Shown: piece by piece, positions 15,101 to 27,100 of the stretch
Position numbering within the stretch: position 1 is the stretch's first letter
How the letters are laid out: each line of letters starts with the position of its first letter
Assembly: GCA_030248195.1 (NCBI GenBank)
Contig: JASAND010020355.1
Span: 88,357 to 152,356, forward strand
Direction: 5' to 3'
Origin: Trissonchulus latispiculum
Taxonomy: Eukaryota; Nematoda; Enoplea; Enoplida; Ironidae
Length of the DNA stretch: 64,000 bases
Notes under the pieces: model-generated
What the model saw: only the letters and a program-made list of their open reading frames with translations
What the model was told of the DNA's origin: nothing
Database searches by the model: none
Program-made: the position numbers and the translations under genes

Positions 15101-18100
15101 TTTTTCTATTTTCAAATTTCCGACAGAACAGGAGATTCAAGATCTTTTAAGTAAAAACCAGTTGATTTCCGAACTTCCCGATTTTTGCCAACTGCTGCAG
15201 CATACAGCAAAAACATTCGGGAAAGCTGTATCCAAATTAGAAACTGTCATGAAGCACATGTTTTGTACAAAGGATCGTTTGAACCAGCCACGTTTATTTC
15301 AAAAGGTCCAATTTTTCAGAATTTGCTTGCAGTTTGCTTTGAACAAGGATTTCTCCGAACTACCTCAATCAAACGTCAACCTGTTTCACATAAGCTTATG
15401 ATGCACTGTTGCGTTGAAACATTAAAGCGTGTCTTATTATGAAATGTCTAAAATAATGAAAATACTTACTTTTTGATAAATTTCTCTGTTGGTTGGTAAC
15501 TTCTGGTCAAGAGCAGAGTTTGATCAATTTGCACAGATTTGTTTAAAAGCAGAACGTAGTCATCTGTGTAAGTCTCTGTAGAAAGTGATTACACAATGAT
15601 TGAATGCGTCACTAGAATGTCCTCATTTCAAGCTGAGCCTTGAGCAAATTTAAAAATAACGGCGGTAAACGTTACCACCATTTTACAGCAGTTTGGTCAA
15701 AAATCAATAGGCACGAATCACATACATAATCTCCCATATGTTCTAAAAAATAGTGTATTTCAGAGTTCGGAATCAATTCATGACATGTATTCTTGTTCAA
15801 AAGTTGGATTACTTTGAAAGTACAATGGACCATGTTCAATGATCATCATCAAGTTCAAGGTCATGTGGACACTGGAAACCCTGACACAAGTCGGATACTC
15901 CAAACGAAAGCCTATGCTAATGTATTATTTTAGTGCACAATAGGCTCAAGACTAGCCACCCAGTTTTTCACAAAACTTTAGTGATACACCGTCCACAGTT
16001 TACAGCACTGCTCTGTATAAAGTTTACACCGTACACTTATACAGACAGCATTTTAAACGTTCTGCTAGAAAACGTGTTTGCGATCTCAGTAGTATTAACT
16101 ACCGGCAAACTGTCCGGTATTTACCGGTAATTAAAAGGCGAAACGACTGCAGGTAAAGACCTAGGGTGCAACCTACAGTGAAAATAGAACCCTACCTAAA
16201 TATCCAAACCTGTCCTAATTAAAGGAAGTAGACATCATTGATTTAATGTAGTAACTTACAGATGATTTATTGTAGAATTTACCAATAAAGGACACACAGC
16301 AAATGCAGGTAATAATACACAGAAATACTAAGCCCGCAGGCGACCACTCACGTCGTAAGAACAATACACACTGATTACATAAGACAAATCACTGTCTAGA
16401 CAGGTTTGATGACTCATCAGCGAAGCCAAAGTTAACACACAGTAGGATTGAAGAAATCACTAAAAAGGATTGTGAAATACACTTCGCGTAGCGAGTATTT
16501 AACATTATCCCCTGGCGAAAGATTTTAGCGCCTGATAAAATTTCCAAGGTAAAAGAGAGATGCTACCATAAATGCTGATAATTTTAAGATGGTAAAATTT
16601 AAGAGAAAGGTACTTTCAAGACAAAAAGACAACATGGGCGACCAGTAAGCAACCATAGGAAGTCCTGGCGCATTTACTACCCATGATAACAAAAAGAACT
16701 TCAAATAGTAAACCAAGTAGTTTACCAAAGAATAAAAGTTTTCAGAAAAGAGATAATAGAAAAGTGGTAGTTAATAGTAATTCAGTAGTAGAGACTAAGA
16801 ACCAAAAATAGGGGATTGTACTTCAATATTAAGACAAAGTTGATAGCATTTTAAAGCGAAGTAGTATTTCAATTTAGAGAATAGAGAAAAGAGAAAGAAT
16901 CGAAAGAAAATAATCGAGTAACGAACCCACAAATGAAAAAAAGTACCCTTTAGCCACTATGAATAAAAAACCACAACAATCACACAAAATCCCACAGTTA
17001 CACACAAAACCAAACACACTTACAATTACAAGTATAGAGCGCGCGCAATACAGTAAATAACTGACTTTACAGTGAGTAAATACTACATTTATAACTATAC
17101 AGCTGTTCAAAAGAATAACATATTACAAAAGTACTACAGTTCAACAAAATTATCCTATACATCAGTAGCAAAAGATTATCATACTACAGCTATTCTTTAC
17201 AACAGTACAAAAAGAATAAGATATAACACATACAACATACTGTTAAATGGATTTTACACATGGCATTAAACTGCACATTTATAAAATAACATATAGCTTA
17301 AAGCTAACAGTTCAAAAGATTAATATAGGACATAAAGAATACAGGATTAGACTAAGAACAACAAAAGTACAGACTAAGAGTCAATGCTCAGGAATAACAG
17401 AAATACAGTGAAAATATAGAGAAATATAGAGAAGGAGCAGAAACTACCATGTACAGTGCTTTCCGTCCTAACTCAACTCTTGGGCCTAACTTAAATATCA
17501 GAAAGCAAAGAAGTAAATGGTAATTTAAAAAGAACAATAGAAACAAGAAATAAATTTCACAAAAGTCCTAAACTAAACCAAACCTAACTCAAAAACGAAA
17601 AGCAAACCAATTTTCTTTACGCGAAAAATAAAGAATTTTCAAAAGTTCCTAACTCAAACCACACAAAAGATAACACACAAACAACTATCTATCTATACTA
17701 TGACATCCTATCCCCCGGCGAAAAGAATGAGTGCCTACGAATTCCAACAAACCAACAAATAACCCGACTGAAACAAAGTAATTAAAAAAATACTAGTACA
17801 GAAAAATCACAACAAAATTCACAACAAAGAAAATCCCTAGCTAAACACAACAAACAAACAATGGAATGACAGAAAAGAGAAATAATTAATATAAGGCAAA
17901 AATTAAAGACACATATTTAAAGACAAAAATTAAAGTACATATAAAAAGACTAACAAACAGACTAAATTCAAAATTCTAAGTTCAAAAGTTCAGATTGGTC
18001 TTCATTATATATGGCAGTTACAGGGTAGAGGCACTAATTTTATGGCAGGGGACTCATCGGTAGGATGTTGATTGAGCAATAAAGCACCGTTGAAAGCACC

Positions 18101-21100
18101 AAAAGAGAGCTGTTAAGCTGAAAAAGAAAGGGAATTAGACATACAAAGATAGCCTAAAAAATTTTCAAAATTGAGCTTCATTAAAGAATAAGCTAATAGC
18201 AAAAGTGAAAAGATAGAAAGATAGAAAAGAGAAAGATAGGAAAGAGTTTTCAAAGGATTTACAAAAATCATCTTTTTACAAAATGACTAAAGCTTCACTC
18301 CAAAGATTAAAAAAGTCTACTTAAGTACAAAACACATAATTACACTCAGTATACCATGCTTCTCCGAGCCTTAAAGTCTAAGTTCAAAATTGAAAAAGAA
18401 AAGAAATGTACACAGATAAGAGCTAAGATGTATAGTAGCACACCCTTGAAATGGCAAATCAGCTGAATTTAAGATAAAGATTAAAGAATAAAATATAAGA
18501 AACTACAACTAGATACTAAGTGACTAAATAGCGAAAATACAAAGCAATATAACTAACTATCTGTACACAAAAAAACCACAAAAACAAAAACAAAAGTAAC
18601 GATATAGTTCCAAGATTTCAAACTAGATAAATTCACCAAAACGAATAGCTTCCGATTAGCTTGCCCTTCAAAATAAACAATAGAACATAATCAATAAAGC
18701 TGTTCTATCTAAACCCTAAACTACTAAGTGCTGGCATCACATATTTTACGGTCTTTCGTTTATCATTAATAGACCTCTTTTGCCTCTTTTCGATGCCCTT
18801 TATGTTTTGCACTTTTACAGCTTTCAGGATATGGGCTAAGCTGTCACACATAATAATGAGATTCACAAAACAACAAACAAAAATACAAAAATGAAGTAGA
18901 TTATGCATAGAATGCCTTAAGATTAATGCAAGAAAAATACCAGTTAACGAACAAAATAAAAAGCGAGTATTTAACAGTAGCCATCGATTTGACTATATTT
19001 CGAATAATTCTAATACTGGCATCTTCAAGCATAGCCATCAACGGAATCGCCACAACTGACGTCCTCAATCATGAACATAGGTTAACGCGGGGGGGTCTGG
19101 AGGGTCCAAGCCCCCCCCCCAACCCGGACAAGGTACAAGCCCTGTCGCCGTAGGGGACAAGGGGTAACGAAAAAATGGCCAAGGGATAACCAAACATAAC
19201 CGGAAAAAAGTTTTTACAGTAAAATTTTCAAAAATCTCCGGCTTCGCCGGAATTTTTTAGATAAAATGCTTAATTTTTCGGGAAAATCGGGCAAACTTTT
19301 GAAATTTTTTCCAAAAAATGAAGATTTTTTGCAAATTTTGATAAAAAATTGCAAATTTTAATAAAATTAGCGTTAATTTTTCTAAAAATTTTACAAATTT
19401 ATTCTTGAGGTACAAGCCCCCCTGAAAATTTTTGTTCGAGGTACAAGCCCCCTCAAAATTTTTTGAGGACAAGCCCCCCCCAGGACCCGACCCTATGTTA
19501 CTGTATGATCATGAAGCATTAGCTTTGACCAAATTATGAGTCGAACGTGGATATATAAGTCTGTTAATTTTGGAGATGTTGAGAAAATCAGCAAAAGAGT
19601 GTGAGAGACTTGTGTGGAATGGTGTAAAATTGCAAAATATTTAACTGTCGACACTCTCACAGGAGAATCTTTAGTCGACCAATATCCCATTCTGATTTCA
19701 ACTATATTGGGTAGCATCAAGGGACTTCGAAATCGAATTCAGCTTAAATCAAATACTAGCGACTGCGAGAGAGTGTTGCCCACCTGCATTTTCTGTTTAA
19801 GCCAGAACTTTATTTCCTGAAGCTTTGTTAGACATTAGTTTCTAAAATAGGTTCCTCTGCAAGTCGCTTTGTTTCATTTGAATACAATAATGACAGCCAG
19901 GATCCAGCAATTTTTCTTTTTTAGACCCATTTTGCTGCATCAACGCATATCGAGTACTTTTATAGCAAACACCGGGTCAAAACACAATTCCCGTGCATTT
20001 TCAAGCCTTGTTTCTATAACAACTTTTTATTAACTCGTTGACACCTTTCAATTGATACCGGTGCGAGGTCGATCCAAAAACTTTCAATTTCGACCCATTT
20101 TTACCGATTTTGGACATTGTTGGCATTTTTGTGGCCCCGTCACTCATTTCTGCTACACTTTGACGCTTTGGACTTATTACAACGTTTTATCTACGTAACT
20201 AGAGCTTTCAAATGATACCCATATTGGGGGGTTTCCGTTACTTTTAATTTTGATCATTTGCAGCATCACCGTATCGAGTAATTGTAAATAGCGCAGCACT
20301 ATGGTACCCAGGTGTTTGGAGGGTCTTCCCACATTGGGTGCCACCATACATGCAAAATTTCAGGTAAGCTAGTTGACTGCACCTTGAGATATAAGCGGAA
20401 AATCCCTTCAAATGGCCGTTTAGGCCGTTTTTGGCCATTTTTGACCGTTGACCTTGTAACTCAAAATGAGTGCATTTTCAGACCTAGGTTCTATTACAAC
20501 TTTTTCATTTCTCATCAAGAGCTATCGAATGATACCAAATTTAGGCCATTTGAACAACTTTTTCATTTTTGGGTTTGCAGCATCAGCGTATCGAGTACTT
20601 TTACCCTGAGTCGTACGGGGTCACCCATCACGCATGCAAACCTCCCATAACCTTGTACAAAAGTCTACTGAATACGAGTAACGATGAGCAAATATCAGAA
20701 TAATAAACAAAGAACCCAACAATAAAAACTAGACAACCCACTGCCAAGAACCTACCCAAAACCGGGCCCCCAACCGACGTCACCCAAAGAGAAACTATAC
20801 ACTTCCACCAACCTAAAGGAAAAATCAACAACTGACCACGCTTTCGACTAAAACAATATTCAATGAGAATTATGCAAATTATGTTATACAAATGAGTTTG
20901 TTGCGCTGACGCGCATTTCATCTAAAATGTATCAGCCATTAGATAATATCCCACAACACCTTTTAAGCATTAGGAATGGTAACTGTTTTCAGTAACGCTG
21001 GCCGACGGCCGCATAACCAAAAGTAATTGTATCATTAAGTCCGACAAACTTCCTTAAATTCTCCAAAAAATGGCAAAACTTTTCCGAGCTCGGCCGGCTA

Positions 21101-24100
21101 GGCCTGGTCGGCTGAGCCCCAAAAGTGGTCTGGCAACAACTCTAGTTCGAAGCACCTCACCCCAACACAAACCCGCATACAAAATCTTAGCTAAGGTTTG
21201 AGATAGAGTGGGGCATTAATCTGGAGAAGAGTAAAGAAAGAAAAAAACAGGGATGACCAAATGAAAGGGCTGCCTCTTTTGGCAAAAAGGCGGCAACACA
21301 AAGTTGTATTATGCACTCTTGGTATCAAATAGTCCGTAGACCCGTTTTGACCGCACCTTTTGATTTTGTGATCGAATTCGGTTGAAAGCGACAGTTGATC
21401 TCGATGAGTGAGAATCCGAACTATTTCAAATTTGCGATTCCGTTCTCAATCAAGATTAACAAGTTACCCCTTTAAAAGGGAATGATACCACCATATTGCT
21501 TGAAAATTAGTTTGCTTAATTTTAGTTTGTTCTTCATATTGCGTACTTTTTGTTTTTCTGTTTATTCTTTACCATCTGAGAACCCTTTGCAGATTGAGAA
21601 AACATACAGGCTAGTATTGTGCAACATTACAGCAATTTGGATAGATGTGATTCATTTGGATGTGATTCATTTGGATAGATGTGATAAACTTCTTCACATA
21701 CATTTCGCTTCAGATGCATCGCTTCTTAGACAAAAGTGTGTCGACAAAAGAAGCGACAACGAAAAAATCAATATTTTTCACCAAAGGCAATCTCAAGAGA
21801 CCCCACGGCTCGAGTCGGGCTAAAAATAAAGCTCGGGCCAGGCTCGGGCCGTCCGCTTCGTTCAAAACTCGGGCCGAGCCGATGTCGGGCCGGTCCGAGC
21901 CCGAAGCCCGCTTCACGGCCCTGTCACACCTACCACAGGATGCCATGTCACACACAATTTTATACCAAATATGTAAATTATAGCAAAGACTAAGACATGA
22001 AAGTATCATTCTTAAATGTAGCTACACTTTAGTAATGATCAAATGTTTTCTTCTTTCTCCAAGACAACTTAGGATTCTTGCGTCCGCATGCTAAAAATAA
22101 AAACTGCCGTTTTTGCGTGCGCTCGGGAATCTGCACATTTTTCTGATTTAATTTCATTTCATTTTCGTTTCATTTCATTTGATAAAATTTCCGAACATAT
22201 AATAGTCTCCTATCACTGTCAGAAAGTTGTTAACTCTCTGAGGGCATTTCCGCGCGCGAGCTAACAGAGTAGTGTTAAAATTTTTAACTCGTTTATTACC
22301 CTGCTAGCGAGTTAAAATGAACTGTTTAACTCCTTTAACCTTCTGTGTGAAAAGGATTGAGTTAATTTTAAGTCTTTTAACTCGTTTAACTAGCTGCACG
22401 AAAAGGCCCTAAGATTCTAAACTCTGATGGAACCAAACAACATAAATTTTTGTCAGATTTGTGGATACGATTCTGAAATTCTCAACTAAAGTCTTCAAAC
22501 TTATTGCATCAAGCGAAACTTAAACTTGGTTAGAATACGTCAGTATTCTAAATAAACGTTAATGATGTCATGAAAAATTTGGTCTCTCCTGAAATATTTG
22601 TTTCCCTGATAGCTAACATTTTGTAGAAATTACCGACCTTGTTTTAGTTTCGGCAAAAGCAAACTCTCAATGTCGATTAATTTGATGTATGATAACGTGG
22701 TAATTATGGTAACGTAAGAGGTAGTTACCACCTTCTTACCTTTATCATGGAATTACAAATTGTCGGCAAAATAAGTCATGCGACATATCAAAAGCTTTTG
22801 ATGAGTAGAATTTGATGATGCTAAAATTATGACAACTCGTTACATTTTTGGAATCGGGAACAACAAATCATTTTTCGGCAAATAACATTAACCAGTTTAA
22901 TGTTTGGCATAACTTTAATAGCTATACGTACACGATCGAATTCATTTCATGAAGCGCTTTCAGCTGATATGCCACTGCCACATGATAATTTTGGTTTAAA
23001 CTTTAAAATTTTTTATATTAACTTCAAGGGCCAGTGTTATTAAAATTGGGTTGAGTTCAACCCGAGTTGAACCTATTCTTGAGTTCAACGCTAAAATTTT
23101 AGGGTTGACAAAACCCCAGAGCTCAACTCAATGTTATCAAATATTTCGGGGTTGATGTTTCTTTTCCAGCGTTAATTCCGTTTTAACTCACCCAAATTTC
23201 AAACCCAACCCTGCTTTACAAACTGGTTTTGATAACACTGGGGTCAAAATTTTTAACCCGGTCTCAACCCGGGTTGGGGTTTCAACCCGGGTTGAGATGC
23301 TTGATAACATGGCCCATGATGGTAATTGCCACATGCCGTTACCATAATTAACAAGGTATCTGATATTAAGCTAATGGAGTTCGCGAGATGACTCTATTAC
23401 TGGAAAATAAACCAAATTAGCTTTTATCCATGGGGGAGCAAATACTTAAAGGGGAATTAACTTTTACTAACTTAACATTAACTTAAATGGGAACCAAATA
23501 TTTCAAGATACCAACAAATGAATTACTCTGCAACGCTAATAGAGAAAATTTTCATTACCGCAAGCTTTCTTCTGACATAGGATTTCCTCCGTTTGATGAG
23601 CCTTGCATTCGAAACTGCCCGAAAGAACAGCTCGATAGCGTCGCATTGTTCCCGTTCCGCAAGTCACCGTACAACTGGTGAATTCGGACCAGTCGCCAAA
23701 TTTGCAGTCTGTAAACAAGATTGCATTTTTGATTGTGTTGTGCAATATTTCTTAATGTGAAGAATAATACAAGATTTTTTGCAATTTCAACAAACTACGT
23801 GTATTATTCAACCACCACCATACTAATCTGTGATTACAGATTGCTATTTTGATCGATATGATTTCATTGATTCTCAACTAGGAGAATTTTGATTAGATTG
23901 AAAATAAATTTTTAACTAATCAGAACGTCCACTACGTTCACCGCAATGGAGGTGCTGTGGTAGCTCCGCTTGACGCGGTCACCCCTTGACAATCTCGGTA
24001 AATTGCCCAAGGTAGGAAATCCAAGGTTTCCCCAGAGGGAAGCTATTTGCGGCTCCGTGCTGAAGCCGAACCTGAGCAAAGATCAGAGTTGATCAATCGG

Positions 24101-27100
24101 ACCGACGGATCCAAAACTAATTTCGATTAGACGTAAATGAAGTAAATACTACATACGACAACTATTTGCAATTTCGCTAAAGATTGAATGTCTCTCTGCA
24201 AACCAGTGAAAACATTGCGAAATTCTAATTTTTAAACATAATATGTAGAATTCTAAAACATATTTGACTTCAAACCTAGTTAATATAGTTTCCCTGTTAG
24301 ATATATACAAATTTGTTTATTCCAGAGAGAGAGGACATACCAGGCTCACAATTTTAAGTATATTAAACTTTGAAAATATATTTGAATTTAAAATTATTTG
24401 TGCAATTTCTCTATTTGAATATGCAAATTAGGTTATTCCAGAGGCCATACCAGGCTCACAGAACGGTGTATGCGACCAGTTGCCATTGATGCAAACAGCC
24501 CGCGCCCCGTCTGCCGGCACCAACTTGTAGCCATGATTGCACTGAAACGACTGGCTTCCACCGTGCGACACTATTTCGGCCCCGGATACGACACCATTTT
24601 CCATGCTCCTGGTTCCGGCACAGCCACCTATAAAAGTAACAAAATCCTGAGATCAACAGAAGGTCGTGGGAGAGAAAAGCTAGAATGAGTTAACTATTGC
24701 TAAGAACTATTAACGTGGATATATATTTTCAGAAAATAGGATAGCTATGAATCTACAGTTGAACTTCAGTGTGTTCACTGAAAAAGGAGTATTTCATGGC
24801 TGGGTAGCTGTTAGCTGAACAATATAGCTGTTGGACTGCAGGAACGCTAGATTAACGGTTCGATTCCCACCACTGCCACAAAAGACATATAGACTACAGC
24901 TCCGTCGGTCAAACGAGGCACCAAGTTGACGGGGCCACTGCAACAATTTGTAAGTGCAGGATCCCTGCTATGGGAAGAAACTAGCTGTAGCAGGATCAAG
25001 CGCTCAAAAGTTGGCACTTACTCGGATTTGCTCCTAAGTCTCAACGGCCCTAAAAAAACAAAATAGGGGTGGTGACTAACCACAGAGTGAGATTTCGATA
25101 TTGTAGTTGGGTATGAAACAGAAGAAAGTCTGATTGGTGACTTCCTCGCATGGACGCCAGGCTTGAATCTGGGGTCCGCTTTGGAGAATGGGACAATTTC
25201 GGGCCCCGATTAGGGCCAAATCAGGGCCCAGATAGAAGAGACAGTTTTTGGGCAACTCGAACAACAAACCTTCCACGATGCCTGAAACAGAAAAACAAAA
25301 AAGACAAAATGAATAATCACGGAAAATAAAATAATAAATAATAAAATAATAAATACATAAATAAAAAAATCACAGATGTAAATAAATAATAAGATAAGCA
25401 TATCCTTATTTTTTCATGTGATTGGTGCTTTCTTAACACTGACCCACAAAGCAAGCTTGTATGCAATGCTTCCTTTAGTCTGACACTTACTTTGGTCCTC
25501 TAGCACGGTTTCCGGGGCAAGACCCCAAGTTGACGATATACCATGTTGCCTAAAATTCAAAACGTCAACTGCAGCTCAAGCAAGGACAAGTGACGCATGC
25601 CGTCCTCCCGGTTCCTTGCTTAATACAAAATTTATAGCACTAAATTATGCACCGGTTTAATAAATTGCCGATCTTTTTTCCAAAAATCAATTTTATGATG
25701 TTTTCAGAAAATGTGCCAAAATTCCATCCCACGTCCGAGTAACGCTTAGCCCCGATATAGTCATAGTATTAACTTCTAGGTGGGGTGTAAGATAAGATTA
25801 TGTATACTAGCCTTCTTCCAGGCAGTTTAAAACCCCTGGAGAGAACTCCAGCCTACAGAAGGTTATAGGGTACCGGTGATTGATTATTATCGGATTCACA
25901 GCCCGAAGCCAGGAGCGACAACTCAAATGATGACTACATCTGTGGAAGGGGGCAAGTCCTTTATCAGGCATTACGCCAGAACACAGACTCCTGTTACCTT
26001 CCCACCACAGTGCTCAAGTGCTAAACAAAACTACTACGCGTAAACTCAAGCGAAAATATAGCAGAAGTTGACTGTAAAAGTTTACGTACGTCAAAAGAGC
26101 CTGAATTTCCTGATATTCATTGTCGTTTCTAACAATTGGAAACATCGCATCTGCGTGCAGATCGCGGCATGCCTCCGAATCCAAAGCCAATGTCATACTG
26201 GCATCTTGAATTGGCTTTATGCAGCCGAAGCTTACATCTGTCCAGCCGCTTTCACAGGACGCTGATTCTGCTAAACACTAGCGCCATCAAGAGTACATAA
26301 TAGATAAGAGTGTGACAAGCTTCAAGTTCTCTGTTGTAAAATCTTTATATTGGTTTATTTCACCACCTATTGGCTACTTTGATACTCATTTATTTGTGGA
26401 GAGGGTCAGGCGTTAGCGGCTGAAGCATGCTACTGCGGACTGCCACGGGGGCACCAAGTATCACAGACCGACGACTGTCGTATTTCGTCAACTATTCCTT
26501 TCCTGCAGGTGCTCCTGACCCATCAAATGTAACTGGCTGCATGTTAAATTGCCTTTGAACGAATCGGCAGGATCCCTTTGAGGCTTTTTTGCGGCAACTC
26601 GGAACTTTAGCTTTGCAGTCAACAGTTTTGAGCTAGATTGTTACACTGATTTCAATCTCTCGCAGATCCATAAATTTAAGCAAAGGTATGTAATTTGAAT
26701 TTCAACAACTGTACAACTCATGCATTTTGATGATGTGATGTGGGTAGCCTGGGAGGATTTTTGGATATGTGGTTTTCGCCTTGCCGCTTGATACCTACGA
26801 AAGCAGTCGTATAAGTTTTAAATGAACAAGTTTTTTAGAATAAATGTTACATTAACAATATTCTTACCTCCTACGAACCAAGAACACCACAGTAGGAAAA
26901 GGAGCCCTGCAACAAATATAATTTATGAAATCAAGAAATAAAGTAAAGAAATAATGATTTGACTTATAAACGCAGGATCTTAAAATTTTTTGTCAGACAT
27001 TAGACTGTCAGATCGAATGTCAGATGCAAGTTTTTTGTTGTTCAAAATCATGTACAGGGTTTAGATCCCAGGATTTGAAAGATGTGAAGAAAAGTGTCCA

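Noticed and set aside
15093..15442. Plus-strand ORFs of about 100 and 85 residues
   Set aside because: No recognisable domain, no splice context, and they overlap DNA opposite to gene A with repeat-like words.
24795..24890. Functional tRNA gene
   Set aside because: A T-arm-like box is present but acceptor and anticodon stems do not pair.
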